DNA of 54,774 nt from an uncultured Alphaproteobacteria bacterium (GTDB lineage: Bacteria; Pseudomonadota; Alphaproteobacteria; UBA9655): positions 1 through 54,774 of the forward strand of contig CALBSK010000027.1 of the NCBI GenBank assembly GCA_937967795.1, in the 5' to 3' direction. Numbering within the stretch: position 1 is the first letter of the stretch; every line of letters begins with the position of its first letter. The translations under genes were made by a program, and so were the position numbers. Positions 1-8,373 of the stretch are shown here, piece after piece. Under the pieces are notes generated by a model that was not told the origin of the DNA, made no database searches, and saw nothing but the letters and a program-made list of their open reading frames with translations.

Positions 1-102
1 ATCCCACGGGAATCCCAGGCACAGGCGTTGGCCACGGAGGCCTTGGGCACCAGCACGGGATTTGACCCGGATTGGGTGTATCTTCTCGCCCCCCACTGCT
101 GA
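1..102 (+). CDS. C-terminal fragment of an unidentified protein (runs off left edge)
   Basis: Frame 1 is open from the first base to a TGA at 100-102, giving 33 residues ending in DWVYLLAPHC. The stretch is clearly richer in G and C than the following kilobases and uses GC-ending codons, so it may be the tail of a gene of different origin or an edge of another element. I do not recognise the family. It is short enough to be chance, hence low confidence. Confidence 0.25.
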   Translation: MPRESQAQALATEALGTSTGFDPDWVYLLAPHC

Positions 103-230
103 CCTTTACGGATCCAATGGTAATGGGAAAAAGGCATGACCAACAAATGTCTGTGATAGGATTGACAAAACGTCCCGAACACGCTTTTGTATTTGAAAAA
201 GAATTAAAAATAACCAGGAGGCAAAAATGT

Positions 231-488
231 ATGATCAATATTCTTTTCAGAATATTTCCTTTTCTTTTTACAGTTCTAACCCTTAGTGTTTTGTCATTAA
301 CAAAGGTGGAAGGCCTTTTTGATCTTGATAATCTTTTCGAAAATAATCTTCCCTTAAACTCGGAAGAGAGGGTTTCTTCTGATATGATTCTTCTTCTCTG
401 TATGATGGGTTGGCTTTTGTATTTATGGTTCTCTCGAGTGGTTCGTTCGAGACTTAACCCGAAGAAAGCCTTGCTAGAGGAAATTTGA
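231..488 (+). CDS. Small membrane protein, unknown function
   Basis: An 85-residue protein with an AGGAGG ribosome-binding site 9 bases before the ATG at 231. That start is preferred over an in-frame upstream start at 72, whose N-terminal extension has no such site and looks non-coding. Residues about 4-24 form a hydrophobic segment or uncleaved signal; about 52-70 form a second membrane segment followed by basic residues (RSRLNPKK). It converges on traW with only 13 bases between the stop codons. I do not recognise it. It occupies the position where traU would be expected in an F-type operon, but on the opposite strand. Confidence 0.5.
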   Translation: MINILFRIFPFLFTVLTLSVLSLTKVEGLFDLDNLFENNLPLNSEERVSSDMILLLCMMGWLLYLWFSRVVRSRLNPKKALLEEI

Positions 489-529
489 GAGAGAAAGCAG
501 GTCATCGCTTTTCTCCCAAGAAAATTTCC
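479..529. terminator. Hairpin between convergent genes, possible bidirectional terminator
   Basis: Outer arms GGAAATTT (479-486) and AAATTTCC (522-529) enclose inner arms GAGAAAGC (491-498) and GCTTTTCTC (507-515). The structure covers both stop codons of the small membrane gene and traW, a usual place for a shared terminator. The outer A/T tracts would supply the U-run in either direction. Confidence 0.4.
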
Positions 530-1146
530 TTAATCCGCAACCGAAGTCCTTCTTGCTGCACCAAAGCTGGAACGTGCTTGATACCCAGCTTTTTGATGAG
601 AAAGCCCTCTTGATCAAAATAAACGGGTATACCCCATTGTTCAGAAAGAGTTAAAGGAGCTCCTTTAACGAGAATCAATTTGACAGAATTTTCCTTTAAG
701 TTCTTTTTTGCAAAATCAACTTGATCCAGATCATCTCCATCAAAAAATAAAAGGATTTGAGAGAGACTCACCGTTTCAAGAGGATTTATTTTTGTGCCTT
801 TTTGGTGAATAAGTTGGCCTTTGTGGTCTTGAATGTCTTCCAGCACTCTATAGGTAGGATCATAATAAAAGACGCGGGAGTGAAGAGTTTTGGTAAGGCC
901 TTTGACAGGCTTGGGCCTCTCAATAGCAATCTTTGTTTTTTGTTGAAGCTCTCGGTTCCGTCTTTCGAGCTCTCCATTTTCTTCCATACTTTTCAGCTTC
1001 CTTTGGATAAGAACGATAGGATCTTCTTCTTCAATTCGATAAATCACACCCTGAGTTCCAAAATCTTTTGCCAAGAGGGAAAAAGAAAACCCAGTAATAA
1101 GGAGTAGAAACCAAATCACAACTCTTGGGATTTGACTTGCTTTCAT
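502..1146 (-). CDS. traW: TraW, F-type conjugative pilus assembly protein
   Basis: TraW is a periplasmic protein needed to assemble the F-type mating pilus. The protein (214 residues) starts with a signal peptide (RVVIWFLLLITGFSFSLLA) and then has the TraW-type beginning KDFGTQGVIYRI. A charged helix follows at about residues 50-70, and the C-terminal half contains a thioredoxin-like string of QILLFFDGDDLDQ, KLILVKGAP and IPVYFDQEG. The start at 1146 is chosen because it overlaps the stop of the upstream peptidase gene as TAATG; an in-frame ATG three codons upstream is possible. It is the last tra gene present on this side. Confidence 0.85.
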   Translation of the reverse strand: MKASQIPRVVIWFLLLITGFSFSLLAKDFGTQGVIYRIEEEDPIVLIQRKLKSMEENGELERRNRELQQKTKIAIERPKPVKGLTKTLHSRVFYYDPTYRVLEDIQDHKGQLIHQKGTKINPLETVSLSQILLFFDGDDLDQVDFAKKNLKENSVKLILVKGAPLTLSEQWGIPVYFDQEGFLIKKLGIKHVPALVQQEGLRLRIKEIFLGEKR

Positions 1147-1667
1147 TACCAACATAAGAGTTTCTTTCCAAAAATATTCTTCATAGAAACCAATCCAAAC
1201 TCTTCATAACGAGAATCAAAACTGCGTGGGTGATCACCGGCTACAAAGAGGTAGCCTTGTGGAATCATTTGAGGAGAAAGGGGCGTTAAGAGATGCCCTT
1301 CTTTTGTTTTTTCAAGGAGGGGTAAAATGGTAAAAACTGAAGAATCCTTTGCCTTTATGAGGAGCTCTGTTTTTGCTTTGAAGATTTGATCCCCCGGAAG
1401 TCCCACGATACGTTTGGTAAAATTATGGGCCCCTACATACTGAGGCTTATGGCCTTGAAGGGAGACAAGATCTCCTCGTCTAAAAGAGGCGCTTTTAGTG
1501 ACAAGAATATACCGAATATCTTTTAGACTCTCAGAATTAACTTCTAAAAGTTGGGTATAGGTTGCCATCCAGTATAGCAGCATGACAGAGACCAGTATGA
1601 CAAACCACTTACTGAAATCTTTGGCTTTTATCTTTTGAGTTTGAGGCATTTTATTTTCTTTCGCCAT
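1146..1667 (-). CDS. TraF/TrhF-type S26 conjugative transfer signal peptidase
   Basis: A 173-residue membrane-anchored S26 peptidase of the kind that matures pilin or other transfer proteins. There is one N-terminal membrane segment (about 20-40), then YILVTKSASFRRGDLV, which sits where the Ser-containing box of signal peptidases lies, then KRIVGLPGDQI with the catalytic-lysine box, and finally VAGDHPRSFDSRYEEFG, the S26 box E. The canonical SM dipeptide is not obvious; the candidate nucleophile is one of the serines in KSAS. It overlaps traC by 17 bases and traW through TAATG. An internal ATG at 1649 is an alternative start. Confidence 0.8.
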   Translation of the reverse strand: MAKENKMPQTQKIKAKDFSKWFVILVSVMLLYWMATYTQLLEVNSESLKDIRYILVTKSASFRRGDLVSLQGHKPQYVGAHNFTKRIVGLPGDQIFKAKTELLIKAKDSSVFTILPLLEKTKEGHLLTPLSPQMIPQGYLFVAGDHPRSFDSRYEEFGLVSMKNIFGKKLLCW

Positions 1668-4113
1668 GCGGGATACGGTGCGTGGAACATTGACGAATGG
1701 CTTCTTTCAGGCTATGTCCTTGGCTCACAAGGCTTTGGACCGCTGCAAACTCATCTGCTTTTGTGGAGTAAAGAATTTTTGAGAACTCATCGAGAAACAA
1801 TCTTCCTACAGCAAAGCCTTTTGGCCCTTTGATCATGATTTCCGCATATTGACCTTGTTCTGTATGAAGGGAACGGAGCGTACGCTCCATGGCTGGGTCC
1901 ATCACGAGGCGCTTAGAGTTTTTAAGCATTTCAATGGACTCGTCCTTTTGAGAGAGAAGGCACATCCAATCTGAGTTATCAAAGGCGGCTTGAGCTCCTG
2001 GGGTTGCATAAAAGTCGTTGATAGATTGGGTGCCTACAATAAGCCCTCCAAAGTATTTTCGAAGCCTCCGTGCGGCCGTTTCAATAAAAACACCCGATTG
2101 CTTGCCGCGTAACATGTCCCACGCTTCATCAAGAATAAGACAGGAAGGGACGGTGCGATCCCCCATGTAAATGGAGTTGGTAATCTGCAAAATAACCATC
2201 TGGACAATCACCGCTTGCAGATCTTTACGTTCTTTGAGTTCCTCCATCTCCACAACCACAAGCGTATCGGAAAGATCGATATTTGAAGGCCCATTAAAAA
2301 AGCGACCATAGGTTCCTCCTTCTTTATAAGGGTGCAATCGTTCCCCTAAGGTAATAGCGATGGGATCGGAGCGCTTTAAGAGGAAGTTTGCAACGTCTGT
2401 AATCGTTGCATTATTTTGTTTTTTATTCCAAGCATCTTGGAGAGCTTGTTCCAAATAGGTATCTTCTAAATCCGTTGTGCCTTCTTTAGGAGCTGCCATA
2501 AGGGAGAGAACAGGTTTGAGCATAGCTAAACCATCCGAAGCTGCTTCAGGGTCATTGGAAGGAAGAGAAGAAAAAGGATTAATACAAATGGGTGAATGAG
2601 TGCTAAACTCTACAAAGGTTCCTTTAAGTAACTTTACCGTTTTCTCAAAAGATCTTCCCACATCGAGAACAAAGACCCGTCCCCCTATGCCCAACATACT
2701 GGTCATGAGCTCTTGCATAAAAACGGATTTTCCGGATCCTGACCTCCCAACGACACAGGTGTTGTAGTTTCCCTCGTTATTGTCAAAAGGACACCAGTAA
2801 AAGATCTGTCCGCGCCTTCCTACGAGCATCATGCCAGGGGACTTTGTCCCTTGCCATTCTCCTTGGAGAGGTATTAAGTTCGCAGGTTCATGGCTAAGCG
2901 TTGTTTTTGTTTTCTGAAAAATCCTGCTATCTTCAGCAGAGCCTTCTCCCCAAGTCATAGGAAGACAGCTGAAAAAGGAAGGCAATTGGAGATACTTATC
3001 CAGCACCAACTCCCACCGTTGAGAACGGTAAAGGTTAAAGAGGGTTTGTTCTTCTCGAGCCATTTGGTGTGGGGAACAAAGAAGACCGACTTGGAAGCGG
3101 GTCCGTACAAGGCGTTGTCCTTCTTCAAACTTCTCCCGCACATAAGTCCACTCCTGGGCTTCTTTCCTCAAAGAAGGAACATATTTTGCAATGGGGCTAG
3201 CTGCTTGTTTCTCCACGTTCCCACATTTGGCAAGCATTTTTGTTTTAAGGGTTTTCTCATTACAAATATGAATTCCATAGGAAAGGAAAAAACCACCTTG
3301 AAGGCGTAAGAACTCCTCAAAAGGATCTCCAATCAAGTATCCCATAGCTCCTAAATGCCAAAGAGGAGGGAAAAGCCGCGGCGTATAAAGACGTAAACTC
3401 CGTTCTTCTTCTCCGAAAACCAATTGGGAGGGGTCTATTTTGATGCGTGTTGCAGGGCACATACTTTGGAGAGCGAGACTCTCATGGGGATTCCACGTCA
3501 ATGTGTTTGTTTCATGAAGTCGTTCCGCTGGGTTAAGAAGCTCATCCAACCCGAGAATCAAATCTTCTGCTCGCCACACCTTAACAGGAAGCCCCCATCC
3601 TCTAAGAGTTGTGAGCAACTGCTCTCGTAAAGCCAGCATATTCTCAAAGGATTTAAAGACGGTGTGCGGTTCGCTATAGGAAATTAAAAGCCGGAAGGAT
3701 CTCGTGGCAGAATGATTTCTAAAGGCAACACAGCGCTCTTTAGCGAGTTCCTTCAAGACTTCAGTTCTCTCTCCTAAGGCAGTCCTTACAGAAAGATTTT
3801 GTCGCCTTTCCTCCCATGCCTTGAGCCAGGGGTCAATGTGTGGGCTGGCAATAAGCAAACATTGTAAATTTGATCCGAGAGGCAAAGCATGTTGAAAAAT
3901 CCCCGTCAGCTGCCGAGGAATTTCCTCTCCACACCCCACCAGAGGCAGCGTTTCAAGCACAAACCCAACACTACTGCGATTGAGAAAAAGCTGAGTTTCT
4001 GGATTAAAGCTGCGATAAGGTAACAGTTCACTCAAGCTGTAGGGAAACAGAAATTCATTGGCCAACTTAAGCGTTGCAGACGTTGTCCCAAAGGGTCTTT
4101 TTTCTTGATTCAT
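1651..4113 (-). CDS. traC: TraC, VirB4-family ATPase of the type IV secretion system
   Basis: TraC is the cytoplasmic hexameric ATPase that energises pilus assembly. About 820 residues, close to F TraC. The N-terminal half carries the TraC-specific region (LPYRSFNPETQLFLN, VGFVLETLPLVG). The C-terminal RecA-like domain has Walker A VVGRSGSGKSVFMQEL and Walker B PSCLILDEAWDML, followed by the arginine-rich box AARRLRKYFGGLIVGTQS. ATG 4113 is chosen; a TTG at 4170 would add 19 residues and overlap traV. No good ribosome-binding site is seen for either, suggesting translational coupling to traV. Confidence 0.93.
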   Translation of the reverse strand: MNQEKRPFGTTSATLKLANEFLFPYSLSELLPYRSFNPETQLFLNRSSVGFVLETLPLVGCGEEIPRQLTGIFQHALPLGSNLQCLLIASPHIDPWLKAWEERRQNLSVRTALGERTEVLKELAKERCVAFRNHSATRSFRLLISYSEPHTVFKSFENMLALREQLLTTLRGWGLPVKVWRAEDLILGLDELLNPAERLHETNTLTWNPHESLALQSMCPATRIKIDPSQLVFGEEERSLRLYTPRLFPPLWHLGAMGYLIGDPFEEFLRLQGGFFLSYGIHICNEKTLKTKMLAKCGNVEKQAASPIAKYVPSLRKEAQEWTYVREKFEEGQRLVRTRFQVGLLCSPHQMAREEQTLFNLYRSQRWELVLDKYLQLPSFFSCLPMTWGEGSAEDSRIFQKTKTTLSHEPANLIPLQGEWQGTKSPGMMLVGRRGQIFYWCPFDNNEGNYNTCVVGRSGSGKSVFMQELMTSMLGIGGRVFVLDVGRSFEKTVKLLKGTFVEFSTHSPICINPFSSLPSNDPEAASDGLAMLKPVLSLMAAPKEGTTDLEDTYLEQALQDAWNKKQNNATITDVANFLLKRSDPIAITLGERLHPYKEGGTYGRFFNGPSNIDLSDTLVVVEMEELKERKDLQAVIVQMVILQITNSIYMGDRTVPSCLILDEAWDMLRGKQSGVFIETAARRLRKYFGGLIVGTQSINDFYATPGAQAAFDNSDWMCLLSQKDESIEMLKNSKRLVMDPAMERTLRSLHTEQGQYAEIMIKGPKGFAVGRLFLDEFSKILYSTKADEFAAVQSLVSQGHSLKEAIRQCSTHRIPHGERK

Positions 4114-4136
4114 TTTTTGGGAGAGAGGATTTTGCA

Positions 4137-4460
4137 CTATATTGCCCCCAATGCCCAAGGAGAGTACCAAATATGAAGGTCTTCAGAAGCATCCTTCTGA
4201 GAAGGAGGGTTTGAACCACATTGTGCACATGTTGTTGCATGACGCTCGCCTTGCTCCTTCGGAATCTCACCTTCATTCACCATCTGATTGACTGCAGAGA
4301 TGGACTTACACCCCACCCCTTCCCCAGGAGGACATTCGAACCCTCCATCGTAGACACCCATACAGCCTGTTAGGCAGAATACAGTGCTCAGTATCCAGTA
4401 TTCAGATAGCCTGCGGCCATACCTCATTTTTTGTTTTTTTAGTTTTGGAATTTGATGCAT
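4137..4460 (-). CDS. traV: TraV, outer-membrane lipoprotein of the secretion channel
   Basis: TraV is the VirB7-like lipoprotein that anchors the core channel to the outer membrane. The 107-residue protein has a lipobox FCLTGC near residue 33, then GGFECPPGEGVGCKSISAVN, the cysteine-containing block typical of F-type TraV. A second CxxC pair (TTCAQCGS) follows. The start has AAGGAG 7 bases upstream. It begins 3 bases after the traB stop codon. Confidence 0.88.
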   Translation of the reverse strand: MHQIPKLKKQKMRYGRRLSEYWILSTVFCLTGCMGVYDGGFECPPGEGVGCKSISAVNQMVNEGEIPKEQGERHATTCAQCGSNPPSQKDASEDLHIWYSPWALGAI

Positions 4461-4463
4461 TTT

Positions 4464-5792
4464 TTATTCTCCTTCTTGTTTCTGATGACTGATTTCTGAC
4501 GACTGATTACTGCGCGCATCTGAATGCGCGCTCTGGCTCCCAATAAAGGTTCCTTCTGTAAAAACGATATCGACCACTTGTCCCGCTGCGACTTGAATGA
4601 CAGGCTGCAGTTGTTCAGCGCGATCGATGTAATATTGAGATAGGCGGTCAAGAGCCGATGATGCGCCAGAAGCCATACTCGAGGTAAAGAGATCTCCAAC
4701 GTTAGGTGGAGAGGGTTGCTTGCCTCCTGGCACAGCACTCGTGCTGAAAAAAGGATTGCCTTGAATTTGACGATTTTGCGGATTTGCAACGTTGCTTAAA
4801 CCTGCAAAAACGCCTCCCACCAGGCTTCGGCCTAAAAACTGGCCATCTTTGGAAGCCACAACACCACGAATACCGGCTTTGCCATCAGGACCTGCGATAT
4901 AGCCTGCCACTTGGGTTTCGATGATCTCGCCTGTTTTTCTCTCAACACAGGTGAGCTTTTCAAGACGAGCATAAACACGCTCTGATGAGAGGTCTCCATA
5001 AGCACTTGCGGTGCAATGGCAGTCCTTTAAGTCGCTTTGAAACCTTCTCGGCAACGTTCCAAAATCAATCAGCCTTAACAGCATGGGCCTTGGATCACTT
5101 GATGCCGTCATGGCAGATGACGCATCAAGGCCTGAAAGAAGTACTGTTTTGGCAAAAGCCCCTGCTGGAATAGTTGTCTCAACGGTTTTAGGAAGCTTAT
5201 TTTTTGGATTTTCTGTAAGACTCAGAGAGACTTTCTGAATAAGGTTTTTTTGTTGTTCCTCTTGATCTCTTTGAGGCAGAAAAGGCTGGGGAGAGGGTTG
5301 ATCCATTCTTTGCATCTCCAACTGGTGCTCTAAACTTAAAATTTTTGTTTCTAAATCTTGAATAAGCGTATTTTGAGAGGAAGGAGCACTAAAAGATTGA
5401 TTTTCTCCTTCGTTATTCAGAACTTCTGAAGCAAAGTCTCCGCGTCTGACACCTTCTTGAAACAGAGTTTTAAGTCCCATGAGCTCATCGGAAAGTGTTT
5501 TGAGCTTACCCTCAATACCATTGCGAAAAGCCTCTTCGAGATTGATTTTTTTTGTGGCTGTTTCAATAGAGGTTGTTGTAACCTTAGATTCCACTTTTTG
5601 TTGAGGAAGAGAAGGCTTTCCCAATAAAAAAGTACTTAAACCATAGGAAAGCACAACAATGACTAAAGCTGCACATCCAACCCAAAAGAGTTGAAGTCTT
5701 TGCACCTCATGAGAAGATTCTGGCTGAAAGAATTTTAACCCTTTCTTGGATGACGCCAAAATCCGGGATTTAATTTGCGCGTAATACAACAT
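4464..5792 (-). CDS. traB: TraB, VirB10-like channel protein
   Basis: TraB spans both membranes and forms the core of the conjugation channel with TraV and TraK. The 442-residue protein has a short cytoplasmic N terminus, one membrane segment (about 34-57), a long linker with a coiled coil (IQDLETKILSLEHQLEMQR) and proline-rich part, and a C-terminal VirB10/TrbI-like domain beginning around TVETTIPAGAFAKTVLLSGL. AAGGGA lies 9 bases upstream of the ATG. It overlaps the end of traK by 23 bases. Confidence 0.92.
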   Translation of the reverse strand: MLYYAQIKSRILASSKKGLKFFQPESSHEVQRLQLFWVGCAALVIVVLSYGLSTFLLGKPSLPQQKVESKVTTTSIETATKKINLEEAFRNGIEGKLKTLSDELMGLKTLFQEGVRRGDFASEVLNNEGENQSFSAPSSQNTLIQDLETKILSLEHQLEMQRMDQPSPQPFLPQRDQEEQQKNLIQKVSLSLTENPKNKLPKTVETTIPAGAFAKTVLLSGLDASSAMTASSDPRPMLLRLIDFGTLPRRFQSDLKDCHCTASAYGDLSSERVYARLEKLTCVERKTGEIIETQVAGYIAGPDGKAGIRGVVASKDGQFLGRSLVGGVFAGLSNVANPQNRQIQGNPFFSTSAVPGGKQPSPPNVGDLFTSSMASGASSALDRLSQYYIDRAEQLQPVIQVAAGQVVDIVFTEGTFIGSQSAHSDARSNQSSEISHQKQEGE

Positions 5793-6498
5793 GGATATCT
5801 GTCCCTTCTTGTGGATTTAAGGTTTTTTTTGGAATCAAAATGGCAACCATCTTATGGTCCTTAAAAGGCAACGCCCTTACTACCTGGGATTCAGATAAAA
5901 CCTGTTCCTTTTTGGTTTTGTTTTGAATGTGATAGGTAAGGCCTCTCAGCTTCTCCCCTTGAATCTCTCTCACTCTTTGGTAAGGCTCATTCAATGTGGT
6001 CAAGTTAATGGGTGTTTCTTTGTAACTCAAAGGAATGCGTCCTTCTTGCAAGGCTTGCATGAGATCTTCGACTTCCTCGCGGAAGAGAGGGGTAGAGGCA
6101 AGCTTTTTCCCATTAAATGGGTCTTTTTCGATCTCTTGCTTAAGAACATTATCACTTTTAAGAATAATGGCTTCTGGGGCTTGGTGTTTTGGAATCAAGC
6201 GTAAATCTTGCGTATGCCCTGCTTCCGTTGTGAGTGTAAGGCTAATGGGCTTTATGCTTGTTCCCTCTTCAGAAGCTTTGGGGCGGATAAAAATCTGGCC
6301 TTGATTTTCATCGGTTTCTAAAACGTATTCTCCCGCATTGCCAAAGACATGAAGAATCCGATCCTCCTGTACCTTAATACGCGTGAGACCTTCTTGAGAG
6401 ATTGGTACTTCAATAACCCTCATTTCATCAAGATTTCTCATCATCGCTGCTTGGGCTGAGGTTGATATCAGAAAATAAATGAATGGCTTAAGAATCAT
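5770..6498 (-). CDS. traK: TraK, VirB9-like secretin-type channel protein
   Basis: TraK is the periplasmic/outer-membrane ring component that joins TraB and TraV. The product (242 residues) starts with a signal peptide (MILKPFIYFLISTSAQA) and contains the TraK features RVIEVPISQEGLTRIKVQED and GQIFIRPK. The C-terminal part has a beta-rich region (LRGLTYHIQNKT). The start at 6498 is preferred over 6516 because GGAGGA lies 7 bases upstream. It overlaps traE by 11 bases. Confidence 0.9.
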   Translation of the reverse strand: MILKPFIYFLISTSAQAAMMRNLDEMRVIEVPISQEGLTRIKVQEDRILHVFGNAGEYVLETDENQGQIFIRPKASEEGTSIKPISLTLTTEAGHTQDLRLIPKHQAPEAIILKSDNVLKQEIEKDPFNGKKLASTPLFREEVEDLMQALQEGRIPLSYKETPINLTTLNEPYQRVREIQGEKLRGLTYHIQNKTKKEQVLSESQVVRALPFKDHKMVAILIPKKTLNPQEGTDIHVVLRAN

Positions 6499-7069
6499 GT
6501 GAAATTCCTCCTGCATCCCCGCTTTCGCGAGGACAAGCTTTTTCTAAAAGAATCCCTGCGCCACGTAGACTAAACTGAAGAAAGATTGTCTCTAACGAGG
6601 AGCGAATTTCTTTACCAGCGACGTAACTCGTGAGATTTCCTTTCACTTCAACATGGAGTTTGTTTGGGTTTGCTTTAACTTCAGTGGGTTTAAAGTGGGT
6701 TGAGAGCTGAAGCTTTGTGTAATAGTCTCCATCCTCAAGAAATTGCTTTTTTAAAGCGCCGTAAGATTCAGGGGTTGCATATCTTAAAAGCGTTTCATGG
6801 TTATAAGCAAAGCTGGTAGGAGATAAATCCAAAAGAAGCTTGGACATATAAAGACCCATTTCTTCGAGATATTCCTTCGACACTGTTCCTCCCTCTACCC
6901 ACAAGGTTTTTGTGATGTGGGGAGGAACGAGAATCGTGCGCTCATTCTTTAAAAAAAGTGCGATGCTAAGAACAATATTGCTCATCGCCATGAGGGCAGA
7001 AATGCCGATCCAGGCATTTCTCTGAGAAATAAACTTCAAAATATTGTGGTGGAGAAAATCTGCTTGCAT
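6488..7069 (-). CDS. traE: TraE, VirB8-like pilus assembly protein
   Basis: TraE is an inner-membrane VirB8-like assembly factor. The 193-residue protein has an N-terminal membrane segment (WIGISALMAMSNIVLSIALF), then PHITKTLWVEGGTVSKEYLE, the hallmark of F-type TraE, and a periplasmic NTF2-like domain. The start at 7069 overlaps the traL stop codon as TAATG. The longer frame upstream (to 7141) is only overlap with traL. Confidence 0.92.
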   Translation of the reverse strand: MQADFLHHNILKFISQRNAWIGISALMAMSNIVLSIALFLKNERTILVPPHITKTLWVEGGTVSKEYLEEMGLYMSKLLLDLSPTSFAYNHETLLRYATPESYGALKKQFLEDGDYYTKLQLSTHFKPTEVKANPNKLHVEVKGNLTSYVAGKEIRSSLETIFLQFSLRGAGILLEKACPRESGDAGGISHDS

Positions 7070-7359
7070 TAACCAATGGTCTCCCGGATATAAGAAGGCA
7101 CAGGCAGCTTCATGGCCTTTTGAGGCGTAGGCAGATGCCAATAAAGAGCATGAATGAGGGCTGAACCTTCATTTTGCTTCTTGACCGTGCGGACAAGGGA
7201 AAGGGCTCCCACCCCCACAAGAAAGCCCGAGAGTATCCATCCCATGAACAATCCCCCAAAGAGAGGGATCGCAACAACCAAAGCCTCATCTTTGTTAATG
7301 CCTAGAAACCGTAAGGGCTTGTCTAAGCGATTGAGAAGGAAATTTTCGTTTCGATCCAT
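7069..7359 (-). CDS. traL: TraL, small inner-membrane pilus assembly protein
   Basis: A TraL-like protein of 96 residues: MDRNENFLLNRLDKPLRFLG at the N terminus is the family signature, followed by two membrane segments (ALVVAIPLFGGLFMGWILSG and the next helix). GAGAGGA lies just upstream of the two adjacent ATGs (7362, 7359); the second gives better spacing. It is 11 bases from the pilin stop and coupled to traE. Confidence 0.9.
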   Translation of the reverse strand: MDRNENFLLNRLDKPLRFLGINKDEALVVAIPLFGGLFMGWILSGFLVGVGALSLVRTVKKQNEGSALIHALYWHLPTPQKAMKLPVPSYIRETIG

Positions 7360-7370
7360 CATTTCCTCTC

Positions 7371-7706
7371 TCACACGCAAATAGCGTAAGTGGTATTGAT
7401 CCAAACCTTAGCGAAGCCAAAACTAATGGTGGTTAGAACCGCTACAATAAATGGGGTTGGGCTGGATTTCATAAAAGAAAGGCCTGCGGCAGCAAGGCAC
7501 CCCGCAATCAATGTAATCGGAACCAAGCTATTATTAATAATACCCACCAGGTTTATCGTACTTTGGTTAAGTCCTGCATCCGTTGTGTTGGCAACTCCAA
7601 AGACTTCAGGCGTAAAAGCTAAGAAAGCCAGCGCAAATAGGCAGAATACCTTAATTCGTTCTGTGGATGCGTCCTTATCTTTAAAAAGCATTTTTGTATT
7701 ATTCAT
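7371..7706 (-). CDS. Conjugative pilin precursor (TraA-pilin/TrbC-like)
   Basis: Sits directly before traL, the normal position of F pilin. The 111-residue protein has a long basic N-terminal leader with a hydrophobic core ending in TPEVFGVA (signal peptide), then two hydrophobic helices separated by a short positive loop (about 60-80 and 84-104), as in mature VirB2/TraA-type pilins. Start 7706 is chosen because AAAGGAGAAAC precedes it; upstream in-frame starts extend back into ssb and lack sites. The 133 bases between ssb and this gene hold no other gene. Confidence 0.78.
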   Translation of the reverse strand: MNNTKMLFKDKDASTERIKVFCLFALAFLAFTPEVFGVANTTDAGLNQSTINLVGIINNSLVPITLIAGCLAAAGLSFMKSSPTPFIVAVLTTISFGFAKVWINTTYAICV

Positions 7707-7839
7707 CGATGTTTCTCCTTTTGTTGATGAATCCTCGGATCTATTGCCCGAGAGCTTGCCCAGGTCCTCGATTGAATCGGGGAGATCGGGGGACAAGCTT
7801 TGTTGAGAAGAGAGGGGTTTAGTTTTCATAAATTGTTTC

Positions 7840-8373
7840 TCATTTATCCTGGGACGATTGATCTGAGAGAGAGTCGTTGTCAGGGGTCTCCAAAGGGGGA
7901 CGATCTTTCTCACTCGCATCTTCATTCGCATCTTTTGCGTGAACAGAGGCCACATTCGAGAGGGGCACCTCTTGTTCCGTTTCACGCTTTACTGGATTAT
8001 TTTGAGAATTTGACCGTGAGGATCTAAGGTGTTCAACTTTTCCGTCCTGACCAGAAACGACGACATGTGCTGTTACTCGAGGGCGACCATATTTGTCAGT
8101 CCAGTGTTGATAGGAAAGCTTTCCTTCCACATAGACTTTATCCCCCCTTTTTAAGAGGTCTTTAATCCACCTCACCGTAGATTCACGAAAGACCGTGATC
8201 TGGTGCCAGTCGGTCGCAGATTGCCATTCACCCCGTTCCCTATTTTCACCGGAACAAGCTTTCCACACCACAGTTGTCGCTAAAGAAAAATGTGCAACTT
8301 CCATTCCTTCTTGGGTTAAAAAGATGTGAGGGGAACGGCCAACATTTCCCATTAAAATGACTTTGTTAAGCAT
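7840..8373 (-). CDS. ssb: Single-stranded DNA-binding protein
   Basis: A 177-residue SSB. The OB fold spans about residues 1-110 (MLNKVILMGNVGRSPHIF, WHQITVFRE, GDKVYVEGKLSYQHWTDKYG). The C-terminal tail is long and acidic/serine-rich but does not end in the DDIPF-like tip that recruits partner proteins in chromosomal SSB. Start 8373 has AAAGGAGAGA upstream and makes the N terminus match the family; an upstream in-frame start at 8460 would overlap the previous gene. Plasmid-type SSBs coat the transferred strand. Confidence 0.93.
   Translation of the reverse strand: MLNKVILMGNVGRSPHIFLTQEGMEVAHFSLATTVVWKACSGENRERGEWQSATDWHQITVFRESTVRWIKDLLKRGDKVYVEGKLSYQHWTDKYGRPRVTAHVVVSGQDGKVEHLRSSRSNSQNNPVKRETEQEVPLSNVASVHAKDANEDASEKDRPPLETPDNDSLSDQSSQDK

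Noticed and set aside
72..230. N-terminal extension of the small membrane protein
   Set aside because: It has no ribosome-binding site and overlaps the GC-rich fragment; the strong AGGAGG favours 231.
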